Of a stretch of DNA of 64,000 nucleotides, positions 12,332 through 51,046 are shown one piece after another. A program made the position numbers and the translations under genes. Each line of letters opens with the position of its first letter. Position 1 is the first letter of the stretch. Location of the stretch: positions 7,952,950-8,016,949 of the forward strand of contig NC_019872.2 of assembly GCF_002234675.1 (NCBI RefSeq). The letters run 5' to 3'. The notes under the pieces were generated by a model, which did no database searches, had not been told where the DNA came from, and was given only the letters and a program-made list of their open reading frames with translations. The stretch is from Oryzias latipes. Taxonomy: Eukaryota; Chordata; Actinopteri; Beloniformes; Adrianichthyidae.

Positions 12332-13682
12332 GACTGGAAGATTAAAGATGTATTCTGTTTGAAGACAAAACAAATGATGGATAAAAGTGAAGGAGGATCC
12401 AAGTATTTGTCATAAACTGTGATTAAGACATTCATCACCTTCTGTCGGCTCTTTAGCACCTTGGGTGACTTTTTTTGCGTTGAGGCTACAGCAGGTTAAT
12501 CCTTTCTGATAAGATTACGCTGCTGGTGTTAAAGAGCATAGCCAAAGCTGGGACTCTCTATCTGCCAACTGGCTCTGCTCCATAATACACTCCTTACAAC
12601 AAACACTCAAGATCTACCTTGACATCTTCATTATGTCACAATGTGGTAACCACTATAATGAAGTAGAGGAGGCAAACTTAAATGACGGCAAGAACAATCA
12701 AAAGGGATGAAGCTATTTTAGCAAATTGGGTTTCTATTTCTGGATTTGAGATGCATCAACAGTTCTAAAAGTATTCATCTGTACGACTCAAGTGACGCAC
12801 AAACAGGTTAATAAAATAATACTTTCCTTGGTATTCATTTAAAGTTCAAGAAAATTGTTTTTACTTTTGAGCACCAACTAATTCTTGAACAATGTTTGCT
12901 CATCTCTTTTACTGAGTTATATAATATGAGATATGTTTAAAATGTCCATTTATGTTCAAACTAAAGTGTACGTTTGCGTTTCCCAGTTTGAATCAGTCGT
13001 TTCTAGCAGTTAAAAAAAACCCATAAAAACGCAGTTAAAAAAAAGTTTCTTAGGTATTTATTTTTTCCCTCTAAGTATTTACAACAAGATTGTACAACAG
13101 GTTTAATCTTTTTCGGTTTAACATTTTCCACAAAAGAAAATATGCATCAAAATATCAAAGTCAGTAGTTTGAAGACCATATCAAAACAATGCGTTATCAA
13201 TAAACACTTCACATACTCAAAACTGGAGGAAAAAAAACATAAAATGTATAAAACAGTGTTAAGAAACAACTACAGTGATGTTTTTGTCAATCTAGTTTCA
13301 GCACCATGGAGAGATACAGCATTACTTGGGTGATCTACTCTCCCTATTGGAATGAATGACCAAAATGCACTGCAGCCAAAACTATGTGGCTACATAGCAG
13401 TCAAATATAAACAAAATGAATGTCTTTTCTAAAGACATTATCATCAGAATTCTTAGCCGAGCGTTTTTACAAAAATGTTAAAATGACTTCTTAAATAAAA
13501 ATCTGCCATTTATAAAGATTTAAAACTCCTTTAAAGACTTAGAAGAAGGCAATATTATTATTATAAAATGTGAAAAACATGATGTCTAATCAAAAATAAA
13601 AAATGCACAGAATTTCACTCAGAATCCCAGTTTTCCCTTTACCCCTCCACCTATGTGTCCCTAAAGATGTAGAAGTCTTACC

Positions 13683-13762
13683 TGCTCTGGGTTGTCTGGA
13701 CCTGTGGCAGGGTGTGTCAGGGATGAGTGTGGGTTCTGAAACACCTGTTCCCCCTTTTTATA
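13683..13762 (-). promoter_or_regulatory. Arrestin TATA box and 5'UTR exon
   Basis: On the minus strand a TATAAAA box (13762-13756) is followed about 30 bases later by a short non-coding stretch ending CCCAGAGCAG, then a GTAAGAC donor at 13682. This would be an untranslated first exon of roughly 45-50 bases spliced to the ATG exon at 12331. The layout (TATA, short UTR exon, 1.3-kb intron, 8-base start exon) is coherent; no transcript evidence is available here. Confidence 0.6.
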
Positions 13763-13827
13763 CCAGCCTCCCCCACTCCTATCATTCAGACTTAACCAGT
13801 TCAACAGGGCTGCCACCACCTCCGCCA

Positions 13828-13921
13828 TAATCCAGTTAGCGGGGAGCTTTTTAGGGTTTAAAAATGTCACAAAGTTTAGATAAACAGCCGCTACACCTCT
13901 GTGGTTGTGCTCCAATAATCC
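13828..13921 (-). promoter_or_regulatory. Two TAATCC (CRX/OTX-type) sites upstream of arrestin
   Basis: TAATCC occurs at 13828-13833 and 13916-13921, about 66 and 154 bases upstream of the TATA box. TAATCC is the established core bound by CRX/OTX2 in photoreceptor gene promoters. Two copies at this distance fit a photoreceptor promoter; a six-base motif can occur by chance. Confidence 0.45.
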
Positions 13922-13933
13922 GCCGCTTCACCA

Positions 13934-15868
13934 AACCGTTAGGAATAAAATCCACAAATATATGAAACATATCAGCGATGATTAAGTTTTTAATTTTCTG
14001 AAATATATACGTTTAAATGATGTAGAATGTCTTTGTTTTTAAAAATAGATTTGTATTTTTAACCTAATCTGAGATGGACTCATCAAGAACAAACTTTGTT
14101 AAACTCTCTCCGTAGAAATAGCATTAAGAGTCATTTTAAATAAAATAAAATAAAATAAAAGGTGAAGATGTGTGAATTAGAACAGCATAAAGAGTTGGTC
14201 ATATGTCACATTGGGAGAGTTTTCAACAGAAACCCAGTTTTGATTTTGTAAAGTGAGCTTGACATGCACACTCCTAATTTTAGTAAAATGTAAAAATAAC
14301 CCGTATAAGCGAGCTTTTCTCTGGAGCAGAGTGGAGATTCCCTGTACACAAGTCTGTCTGGACTGAGGCGATTAGCGACGCCATCACGTTACAAAACAGT
14401 TGATTGACGATCCAACGTAACTTCAAGGTAAGCTGTCTTGTTTAACACCGATTCAGTAACGTGCCAAAGGGGATCAGCTGCATTTTCTTCAACCTTTAAA
14501 ACCCCATGAATGCTTTAACAAGACCACTTTAACAAGCTCACGTTAAAAAGAACAAAGACAGAACTGCAGAATTGCAGTCAGTTCTAAAGGATGGTTAAAA
14601 AAACAAATAAGAAGTGTCATTTGGATTCAAAAAAATGATTGATTAAAAGGGGAAAGGATGTGGCAGAAGGCATAAGCTGGTCTTAAGCCAAGAAATAACT
14701 GACAGGAGACCATCCCACCTCACAGGGCAGCAGGGGTCACTGTGTTGTACTGATAATTCCTTACCATGTAGTGAGCGTCTACCCACAGAGAAATCTTTTC
14801 AAGCAGTCACATCACTCAGGATCATTTGTGTTTCTTCACAAATTGAGACCATCAAACTTCCAGGGCAAAAGACTTTTTTAATAAAACACAACATTTAGAT
14901 TTGAAAACAATCTCAGTATTTGTAGACTACACTTATAGTATTCACGTGGAGTTCCTTCAGGTAAGTGTGTGCCTCTTTGGCAGCACACAGACTCAACATG
15001 ACAGATTCCCTCTGATAAAATCTTCTTATTTAACAGATGCCAAATAAACAGGCTCAGGGTTGTGTGGAGTCTTTTTAACAAGTTTACTGGAGCTATACTT
15101 ATGTAAAATCCTCTAAGTATATTTAAGGAGGATGATTGACATTTTCTGATTACATTCATCCTATTTTATTTGTGTTAGCACCTGCTGCAAAATTCTGCAG
15201 TGTGTGAAGTAGTGGAATGGTGTTCATCGTTCCGAGGCAGAACACATCCCGTCTCTGATTTGCTTATGATAATTAAATGTGCACAGAAAATAAAAGAAAG
15301 TTATACCAAGAAGGAAAATAACTTGCTGGCAGCAAGTTGCTGCTTTATGTCATTCATCTTAACCCTGGAGGACCCATAGGTTCAAATTTGGCCCTCTTTT
15401 TTGTTTAATTGCTTTTATAGTGTAATTTCATTTCCATTTTTTTATATTTTTACTTTTAATTTTTTGGCTGCCGTTAATTGCTGCTTCCCAAAATGAACAA
15501 ACAAAAACCAACTTTGTTTAACTTTTAAAGCCCTGAAGAACATTGTTGGGTGCTCAAGGTTGAATTAAAATGCACATTAATGCTCAAGTTAAAATGAACA
15601 AATAAAGAAAGCGTGGGGATCCGTTTTAGTGTGAAATAATGTCTATTCTGTGTCACATTTACTTAACAAGCTTTGTGTGTTTCTATCAACTCTAATCACT
15701 GAACAATATTGAAGCTTCAATAAATGTAATACTTTTAAAATTTAAAAACCAACCTGCCTCAAACAAAATTCTGAAAACATCAGAAATAGATGCTGTCAAG
15801 AACTGAAGCTGTAAGGACCCAATATGCAGGACAACCAAAACCTAAACATTGAATTTAAAAACAAAAAG
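13934..15868. other. Intergenic between arr3 and mcf2, nothing coding
   Basis: AT-rich spacer of the divergent arr3/mcf2 pair. An (AAATA)n tract lies at about 14139-14160. No exon or domain could be supported. Confidence 0.5.
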
Positions 15869-16135
15869 AACTTGACAGTTTAACATGTTGTTGTTTCTCT
15901 TTCGGCTTTTCCCATCTGGGGTCGCCACAGCGAACGAGTCGCATGGGAAACTTGGCAATGTTTTACGCCAGATGCCCTTCCTGACGCAACCCTCTCAAAG
16001 CAACCGGGCTTGGGACCGGCATAGAGGTAGAGAAGGGAACAGGGAGCAGCCCGGAGTTGAACCTGGGTTTCACGGATGGAAGGCACTGCAAACCAGCACG
16101 AGCTAAACCGGCTCCCAACTTGACAGTTTAACATG
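15869..16135 (-). mobile_element. tRNA-derived SINE with perfect 19-bp target duplication
   Basis: The body (15888-16116) is flanked by identical 19-base copies of AACTTGACAGTTTAACATG at 15869-15887 and 16117-16135. Read on the minus strand it begins with a tRNA-like head: A box TAGCTCGTGCTGG near 16105-16093 and B box GGTTCAACTCC at 16063-16053. The body follows with AGGAAGGGCATCTGGCGTAA and TGTGGCGACCCC blocks, and the end is an ACAACAA tail. Length (229 bp), polymerase III boxes and duplication define a complete SINE mobilised by a LINE. Confidence 0.9.
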
Positions 16136-16394
16136 ATGAAGAAAATTAAAAAATGCAACCAAGGGGTTGACAAATCAGCTAAAAGACACCTTAATACTCT
16201 GAGGGTAATCACGTGAACTGAAGATAGCTGTGGATGATTCTGAAGCTAAATGGTCACACAATGACAAAAAGAAAGTATTAACAGATAAGACAGACATTGG
16301 AGGACATTTATTTTTTGGGTATGTTTGTCCATCCCTTTTAAATTTGATCAATCATCTGGACTAAATGCTAATAGTACATATGAATTTAGCTTTG

Positions 16395-16622
16395 CGTGAG
16401 TTTTCTTACTTCCACCGTCCAAAAACATGCTTCACGGGTTAATTGGTTACTCCATAGGTCTGAATGTGAGTGTGCATGATTGTGATTTGTGGCCCTGCGA
16501 CTGACTGGCGTCCAGAATGCCCTCTGCCTTTGCCCACGAGTGGCTAGCATAGGCTCTGGCAGCCTTGTGACCTCAAAAGGGATGGAACGGCTTTAGAAGA
16601 TGAATGAATGAATGAATGAATT
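16395..16622 (+). repeat. Dispersed teleost repeat ending in (GAAT)n
   Basis: Contains 'GACTGACTGGCGTCCAG', 'ATAGGCTCTGGCAGCC' and 'AAAAGGGATGGAACGGCTTT', a block order seen in many fish interspersed repeats. It ends with a GAAT tetranucleotide run at 16599-16622, a typical non-LTR/SINE 3' tail. Confidence 0.65.
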
Positions 16623-17492
16623 TAGCTTTGTTCAATGTTCATAGTTGTTGGGTAGCTTCCAGAAAACCATGAATTGGTGAAGTGGTGATTTACAAATGAA
16701 TAGAAATAAATGGAATTTTACTTCACAACAGTCAAACACTGCAGACTGAAATCTCAGGGTTTTGTTTGTTTGTTTTAAATAAATAAAGTTCTCGACTGAT
16801 TACTTTATAATGGGTTGTACAAAAACAGACTGTATTGACATTATCATTATTGTTATTACTACTACTACTATTATTTTTATTAGAGGACTCTATTTCTGTT
16901 GCTCCACAGAACAGAAGTCAAAATTGTGACAAATCCAGTGACTGTTTCGGTGATAGTTAGACCCTTTAGTTTCCCCCATAGACACCTTTACATCTGCATT
17001 TCCTGTTTTATCACGCCACCTAAAGGATGTCTGAAGAAAATCCACTTTTACTTTTTTGTTTCAATTAATTGACGCAAAAAAGAATAAACAAAATAGATAA
17101 ATAAAACAGTGAAACCATTCTTAAATTCAAAAAAGTGCAAATGCATCAAATTATTTATCTTATTATAAATGTGAGGATATTTTTATCGTTTGCCTAACTT
17201 TTTGTCATTTTTATTTATTAATTAATGCCTAATTTAAACAATATTACCCACACTAATATGATCTGGTACCACTCTGGATTTGACGTCAGGTGGGGGTGTG
17301 GAAACCTGCCCTCCCGCCCGTCCCGGTCCAGGACTACGTCGCTGAGGTGCGCACTCCGTTATCCCGCCTCGGCCCGCCCGGATACTGCAGTGGCGGCTCA
17401 CCGGCACGTCGCTGCGGCTGCACGCGCCCCTCACAGCACGTCCCACTGCGGTCGAACCGGGCTCGGATCGACCACAGCAGAACCGGCAGGAC

Positions 17493-36714
<19,222 letters not shown>

Positions 36715-36853
36715 GAGGCAATCATAAGAAATGTATGATGACACAGTGCTTCTGATGAGTGCACTCTTTTTCTGTTTGTGTCACTTATTTGGCCCTCTCG
36801 TTGCTCGAACACCCCATTGCGCTCACAGACCTCCATATTCCATCAACATGCTA

Positions 36854-36859
36854 AATAAA
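36854..36859 (+). terminator. mcf2 polyadenylation signal
   Basis: AATAAA 140 bases downstream of the mcf2 stop codon is the first canonical signal after the gene. Confidence 0.6.
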
Positions 36860-36869
36860 TGTGGGCGTC

Positions 36870-37500
36870 TGACTCAGCTGGCTCAGACTGAAGCACACTA
36901 ACAACAGCAGTTCCCTTCAGAAGGCTGTAAACACCAGAGTGGAGCTCAGACCGCTGTACTAAAGCACATGAAAGCCGTACGCCTTTTCTGACAGACACTT
37001 GTTCGAACAGTAAAGAGTGGCTCTCGTTCATATGTGTAAAATGGACTTTTTCTTTAAGGACTTGTATAATTTCTATTTTCTTATTAAAAATATATCACAG
37101 AAAGCAAACATATCGTTTGTGTGCCAAACTTCTAAAGCAGCTGTGAGATGTACAGAAGACATACTGTAAGTTTCATCGCTTAGTAGCCTTTTTTTTGGAA
37201 GCCTCCTTTTAACTACAGAAGCTAGCTTTGTGGTTAAGAGCACGTGTGGGAAAAATTTCCCCCTCTCAGTGACAAATGTGAGCAGTTTTAGATGCATTAA
37301 AAAAAGACAACAATTATATGCTTTTAGGTTGAGATTAGGTCAATGCTTTCCTCCCTATCCCTAAATAACTACTGGAAGAATGTACTCAAAAAAGTGAAAA
37401 GAATCAACAGTGATGCTATATTCTTTTCAACTTGTAATGTCAGGTAAAACATTTCTGAGAGACGCATGAAAAAAAAAGGGATGTATTTTACCTTCTTTTT
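36870..37500. other. Spacer after mcf2, nothing recognised
   Basis: AT-rich DNA between the mcf2 3' end and the next repeat; no exon or domain. Confidence 0.5.
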
Positions 37501-37501
37501 G

Positions 37502-37920
37502 TTTAAGTCCCACGCCAATCATCTTTTGATAGATTTTAAAAGAGTTCCCAGTGGTCTTTTAAGTATGGCAGTGCTGTTTTTCGCCAAAATCCAAAAACCT
37601 GTGTCTTTCTCTAGGACATAGATTCTGCACAGCGGCGGTAGTTTGTTAGAAATTCGCCTCCGAGTTGTGGGCAAGACCATTGGCACGGAGCAACACCGCG
37701 CCCCTTACCCTCCCCATTGCTGAGAGCTCTGAGCAGGGAGCTTGAGGCCAGGCCAGCCTATTTTCTACGTCACAAATAAAAAAGAAATACCCAGAAACAT
37801 AATTTCAAGTTTAATTTTCTTATATGTCTTCCATCATCAGAAAAATACCACAAAAACATGTAAAAAAACACCAAAAACAAGACTTTTATCGGAATGCTTC
37901 GTTAAAGAAGATGAGAGAAA
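37502..37920 (+). mobile_element. Family A inverted-repeat element, internally deleted copy 4
   Basis: Starts TTTAAGTCCCACGCC, shares 'CATCTTTTGAT', 'CCAGTGGTCTTTTAA' and 'GAGTTGTGGGCA' with the copy split by Tc1 at 49360, and ends near the AAAAATACCACAAAA and CGTTAAAG blocks. The middle is shorter than in copy 1, and its right terminus is degraded. Confidence 0.6.
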
Positions 37921-40610
37921 CTTGCCAGATGTTACAGTGATGACTTGCATTTGTTAGGAATCCATAATCTGTTTACCAAAAAGAGCGTTTCAGACCAGAT
38001 TCTTTTCTATTTTGCTTTAGTTAAGCTCACAAACATTAGCCTGCAGAAACTACTTTCACAATGTCTTCAAAAAGTGCAAAATGGACATCCCTCATGCAGG
38101 CTATGATCAAACCATGGAGGATGTTCAAAAAGACAGGAACTTAATCTAGCTAATCATATTCGTATCATTTTTCCCCCAACTTTAATCCATTTTACACTAC
38201 TGTTACAACATCAGCAAAGTTCAATGCTCGTTAAAGATCTCTATTTGAATTGTTCCAAGTGTTTTCATGAAACCAGGGGAGCTGAACTGATGCAGAAACA
38301 AACGTGCCAGAGGGAACACGCAAATTTAACTGCCTGTTTTAAGGATGCCCACTCTTTATGTTTCTGCATTGTGACTCTGAGCTTGTTCATCAACTGTTAA
38401 GAGACTGTCAACATGAATTGTGAAACACAGTCATCAAAAAACAGCCACTTTACTGCCAAAAAAAGCCATGGGTTAATTAATCTCTGTGGGTAGACCAACA
38501 GATAGAAAGGATAAAAAAATCGGTATTTTTAAATAAAGTAGTTAGAAGCTTAGAGCCTTCATACTCATAAAGTGGCAACATTTAGAAAGATGTATGCAGT
38601 ATTTATTGTTTCTTTAAAGCACTGAACTGTAATCAAAGGTGATAACACTAATTTAGAGATGTAGATTCAGTTGCACAGTGTTAGCAGCCATGCTGGGTTT
38701 ATTATAGTTATTTGATAGTGTCATCAGTTATCAATACTGTTAAATAACACCTGATCATGCAGTTGAATGGAAATCTCAATGCTGGCTGTGACCTGAACTA
38801 TAAATTCAACATTTCAGTTAGGGGTCAGTGTGCTTCCTGTTGTACCACTCTGTTTGCTGCTTTTGCTCATTTGCACTTTTTGATATTTTGATATTCATAC
38901 AGAAAGCGTGTATTATATTGCATAATGTATATGATTATTTTCTGAAATATAAGCACACAAATGATCAGATTCATCCTGAGTGGCGTGTTTTGTTAAACCA
39001 CTGTCTCATGCTGCAGACTTGCTAATTTAACCTGACATTACATGAAAAAAAGAACAGAATCACACCAGTGACGTATCTAATATGGGAAACCTAAAAAGGC
39101 AAACCAAATGGGTGGGAACCTGGCAATCAGCTAAAAGAATCATGGACTTGAACAGACAGAGGGGGTGATTGACGGAAACCCAAGGAGTTGTGGACGATTG
39201 AAACTGAAACCGAGTGACTATGGGGAAACAGAAAACCTAAAACAGAATGTAACATGAGCAAAAAGAAATAATGATTTAAACATGATCAAAGAAAATGAAA
39301 CACAAAAAATTACAAATCAGTCTGTTATGAAAAAGCAAATAGATGGGGGGGTTCATAAAGCTTGAGATGATTTATACATATCTGTTGTCATCTCTTGGAT
39401 TCAGGATGAAAATAAGAAAGAAGTGCGTTGAGCACAATGATTGCAATGACAGAGCAGAGTAGAGGGAATTTGTGGAGTCCACCTACCTGCTTAACATAAA
39501 AAGCCCCAAAATTTGACAATTTAGAGGTCTAATAAAGCACTATAAAAACACCACCTCCCTCCTCTTTTTCTCTTTCTCCTCAGTTGTAATGAATAGAAAA
39601 TAAAACACTCAAGTTTCGATGTAATGCTGGATGTTTTAACGTTGGAATCAATAGGAAATCTGAAACCAGTGATCTCTTAAAGAACTGCAACATTTGCTTT
39701 TAATCCAAAACGGCTTGGAAAAATGCAAAGCATTGCACTGTTAACTTTTTGAGAAATTAATAATTTTACTACCAATTGGGGTAAACTGGAGCTTGTTTTC
39801 TAGCAAGAAGGACACTGCCTGTGAATCCAGAAGTAGAGACGAAAAAGGGACATGGAATGAGTCCCATACAACCTTACAACCTAACTTCATAGTTTTGGTT
39901 AGTTTGAGAAAGCCAGAAGACTTGGAGAAGACCAAAGAAAGCAGAATTTGAACCAGATACATTTCTGTCATGTGATATGCACTACTCACTAGATTGCAAG
40001 CAAATAAAAAAGACTGTTGTGAACACAAGCAGGAGAGATTGAATTAAAAAAAAAAAGGATCATACCTTACTCATACTTCAGCCAGACAAGACAAAACCAC
40101 TGATCACATAAAATCATTTGGTAAATTTGGTGAGTGTAAGGGTTTACGTAGTTATCATTTGCTTACACGCTATTATCACCAAAAAATGATTGTGTCTCAG
40201 TTCAGTCTCACAGTAAGAAAACACTGACGTCCTTTCTGACTATACAAGACATGATGTTCCTGTACTGCTTGATTAAATGACCCACTTTTATGTTGTCAAC
40301 ACCGGCCACCAATCAAACCAGACTGGATACAGTGGGAAGGGAGAGTTCCTCTGTGACAGCCTTGCACTGTGACAGACGGTTCTCCTTCTGCAGAAGTCTA
40401 ACAGAAACTCTTGTTTCCTGTATGGTTCTTCTCTTTGCTAGGAAACAGTCATGACCCTGACAATGAGCTTATTCTTTCTTTGAAAAATAAAGATCTATTG
40501 GGTTCTCTTATCTTATCCCAGGAATTCAACTTTTTATTATTTGGTGAAATTAAAGAGGTGAAAATGGTAGGCTTTATAAAATTATACATCAGCTGTTTAT
40601 TCTACTTAAT
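37921..40610. other. Intergenic mcf2-f9 spacer, nothing coding
   Basis: 2.7 kb of AT-rich DNA without recognised exons. Some text near 39050-39300 looks like old element debris but could not be assigned. Confidence 0.5.
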
Positions 40611-40617
40611 GCAACGC

Positions 40618-40992
40618 ATCCATCTATCCATTTTCACCCACTGAGTCCGGGTCAAGGGGCTGCTGGAGCTACTGTGAGGCAAAGGCAGGGTACAACCTGA
40701 ACAGATCGCCGGTCTGTTGCAGGGCCACAATCACTCACCCAAACACACTCGCATTCACACCTAGGGACAATCCAATGACCATTTAACCTATTGAGCATAT
40801 TTTTGGATGGTGGGAGGAAGCCAGAGTCCCCAGAGAAAAGCCACGCATGCACGGGGAGAACATACAAACTCAGAACATGCAAACTCAGAACATGCAAACT
40901 CCACACAGAAAGGTCCCCCATTGGTGTTCTGTTTCAGGTCCCCCAGCCGAGACTTGAACCAGGACTTAAACTGATGTAAGGCAAGGGTACAA
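40618..40992 (-). repeat. Dispersed teleost repeat
   Basis: Contains 'GGGCCACAATCACTCACCC', 'CATTCACACCTAGGGACAAT', 'GCACGGGGAGAACATACAAA' and 'CCGAGACTTGAACCAGGACT', the block order of a very common fish interspersed repeat. Two extra copies of an AGAACATGCAAACTC unit at about 40873-40900 are a local tandem duplication. Related to 5985-6190. Confidence 0.7.
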
Positions 40993-41004
40993 ACCACTCC
41001 AGTA

Positions 41005-41130
41005 GTAGAGAGTAGACAATAGGGATTTATTGTCATATGCACAGCTTACACTGACATACGAAATGCATTCCAGTACAACCCAAACAAGATCAGACAGACA
41101 ACAGAAATACACACATACAGTTCAAAGTTG
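41005..41130 (-). repeat. Short interspersed repeat fragment
   Basis: 'GGGATTTATTGTCATATGCA' and 'CGAAATGCATTCCAGTACAA' are typical of another common fish repeat. Only part is present. Confidence 0.5.
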
Positions 41131-41216
41131 ACTAAGCGCATTAAAGGCCATGGTAGGTGAACCTTGCTTAAAAAACAGTACCAAATTAAACATTTATTAG
41201 AAATTGGACAAGGGTT

Positions 41217-41222
41217 TTTATT
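41217..41222 (-). terminator. f9 polyadenylation signal
   Basis: AATAAA on the minus strand about 140 bases past the f9 stop codon; the first canonical signal downstream. Confidence 0.55.
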
Positions 41223-41360
41223 TCTGAATGTTCCATAAGAAACATGGAAAAACTCAAAAGAAGTAGTTTTCTTTTTTTGGGAAAACAAACTGTAGCTAAA
41301 AGTTCTGCAACAATTTTAGATGATTCTGATTTTCAGAAGGATTCACAACAGGAGGAAACA

Positions 41361-48578
<7,218 letters not shown>

Positions 48579-48671
48579 TTTGTCTTCGTCAGTTGATTCT
48601 GATTTTGAGAGGAGCTGCTGCCGTGCTAAAAAAGACTGAACCACCACTCCAAAGTACAACAAATACAGCAC

Positions 48672-48690
48672 TGTTTACTCACCTTTGTGG
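48672..48690 (-). promoter_or_regulatory. Candidate liver promoter motifs of f9
   Basis: About 95-115 bases upstream of the f9 start codon, a FOXA-like TGTTTAC (48672-48678) lies next to ACCTTTGTGG (48681-48690), whose complement CCACAAAGGT resembles an HNF4 half of a DR1 site. HNF4 and forkhead factors drive vitamin K-dependent factor genes in liver. Motif-level inference only. Confidence 0.35.
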
Positions 48691-49455
48691 CCAATGAGTG
48701 TGTGTTTGTTTGTTCACTTGTGCGCGCGAGCTGGTGAGGGGGATAAAAGGGTTAAAGGACAGTCGATGAGAATTAAAGAGTCTATTGATGAGATACACTC
48801 TAGAGATATATAGAGGTCTAAATTAACTGATTTGAAAAAAAATCATAAATATATATATCTAGTTCTTGCTGTTGGACATAAATCTGAGCAACATCAAATA
48901 CTGACAGCTGATGGGACATCTGTTGCATGCGTGTGTGGGTGTGTATGCGGGTGTGCATCAACATTTGCACTGAGATTTACCAGCTGCTTGTTTGTCAAGA
49001 TGAGTCTTGTCTGATAAGAAGCTTTGCAAAATGCCTCATGTCAGACCTTCAAACGGGGGTGCAAATACAAACTTTCTTAAAAAACACACAAATATGCATG
49101 CACACACAAGCCGGAGTTACTTTAGTCTGTGAGAAGAAGCATATATCTTCCAAAAAAATGCATGAAAAGGTAAACAAATGACGTAAGAACATGTGTGACT
49201 GAAGTTCATTTCAAATGTGATGATGTTTGAATGCAGGTCAATGTTTTTTTTACATTACCAAACAGATCTTCCCAAGCACAAGGAGTTTAAGTGCAATTTC
49301 TCATCTTCAGAGATGCAACTGAAGCTCACAAGGTTAAAAAGATCAACCAAACAAGCCATCACACTCCAATCATCTTTTGATCTGCTGTAAAGGTGTTTCC
49401 AGTGGTCTTTTAATTATGATTTTGGTGTTTTTAGCCAAAAGTTGTAAAATAAAAA

Positions 49456-51046
49456 CAGCGGGGAAAATAAGTATCGAACACGTCAACATTTCTCTCAAAA
49501 AACATATTTCTAATCGAGCTATTGACATGAAATTTTCACCAGATGTCGGCATCAACCCAAGTAATGCTCACATAGAAAGAAATCCAAACATTTATGTCCA
49601 TAAATGAAGTTATGTGTAAGAAAGTGAAATGGCACAGGGAATAAGTATTGAACACGCTTACGGAAATTTATTTAATACTTAGTGCAAAAACCTTTGTTGC
49701 TGATAAGAGCCTCAAGACGCCTCCTGTATGGAGAAACCAGTCGAATACATTGCTCAGGTGTGATTTTGGCCCATTCATCCACACAAACTGCCTTCAAATC
49801 TTCAAGGTTCCGGGGGTCTCTTCTGTGAATCTTTCCAAAGATTTTCAATTGGATTCAAGTCTGGTGATTGACTGGGCCATTCTAGCAGCTTTATTTTCTT
49901 TTTCTTCAACCAGTTGAGTGTTACCTTGGCTGTTTGCTTGGGATCGTTGTCTTGCTGAAATATCCACCCTCTTTTCATCTTCAGCAGCCTGGCAGATGAC
50001 AGCAGATTCTGATCAAGAATGTCTCGATACTTTTCTCCAGTCATTATTCCTTCAATGATATGAAGTCTACCAGTACCACATGCTGAAAAACAGCCCCACA
50101 CCATGATGCTCCCACCTCCAAACTATGGTGTTTTGGGGGTGATGTGCGGTGCCATCTGTCCTCCAAACATGTTGTGTCTTATGACATCCGAAGAGTTCAA
50201 TTTCGGTCTCATCTGACCAGAGTATCTTCTCCCAGAATGTTATGGGTTTATCCAAATGTTGTGTCACAAACTCCAAACGAGCTTCAACATGCTTCTTCTT
50301 CAAAAATGGAGTCTTGCGTGGTGTGTGCGCATGGAGGCCATGGCGGTTGAGTGCATTACTTATTGTTTTCTTTGAAACAACGGTACCTGCTGATTCCAGG
50401 TCTTTCTGAAGCTCTCCACAAGTGGTCCTGGGCTTTTGGAGAACCCTTCTGATGATTGTTCTGACTTCTCTGACTGAAATCTTGCGAGGAGCACCTGGCA
50501 GTGGCAGGTTTATGGTAATGCCGTGTTCTTTCCACTTCCGGATGATGGCCCCAATGGTACTCACTGGAACTTTCAGAAGTTTAGAAATGCGCCTGTAACC
50601 AATGCCTTCAGTGGGTTTTGCACCAATAAGGTTGCGTAGGTCTTTGGATAGCTCTTTGGTTTTACCCATCATGCAATGCTTCTTGTCTAACCTTGCTGGT
50701 GAGAAACCTTTTTAAAATGCATCAATCAGGACTATACCAGCTGATATTTCTTTGCACTACTAGGGGGCAGGTTAAACTTCTGAATACTGACAAACTCCAG
50801 CTGCTTTCTTGGCTCACCAGACCTTTTTACCCCTCCTTTTATTCATGTGTTCAATACTTATTCCCTGTGCCATTTCACTTTATTACACATACCTTCATTT
50901 ATGGACATAAATGTTTGGATTTCTTTCTATGTGAGCATTACTTGGGTTGATGCCGACATCTGGTGAAAATTTCGTGTCAAAAGCTCGATTAGAAATGTGT
51001 TTTTTGAGAGAAATGTTGACGTGTTCAATACTTATTTTCCCCGCTG
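49456..51046 (-). mobile_element. Tc1/mariner transposon with long IR/DR ends
   Basis: The ends CAGCGGGGAAAATAAGTAT (49456 on) and their inverse (to 51046) bound about 1.59 kb with inverted repeats of roughly 200 bp. Each arm has two direct repeats: an outer one (GGGAAAATAAGTATCGAACA at about 49461) and an inner one (GGGAATAAGTATTGAACACG, about 49637-49656), mirrored at 50847-50868 and 51021-51046. The right flank is TA, while the left flank reads AA, so one target base may have changed. The transposase reads on the minus strand. Confidence 0.93.
49690..50672 (-). pseudogene. Tc1 transposase, lightly damaged
   Basis: Starts [19 protein letters not shown] at 50672 with paired-like helix-turn-helix domains ([20 protein letters not shown]; a [14 protein letters not shown] second unit). 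The catalytic Asp is in [14 protein letters not shown] frame change at about 50110-50135 moves to the frame holding [12 protein letters not shown], the second Asp ([12 protein letters not shown]) and Glu ([11 protein letters not shown]). A second change near 49830 precedes the C-terminus (PEQCIRLVSPYRRRLEA). Two shifts in about 330 codons suggest a fairly recent loss of function. Confidence 0.9.
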
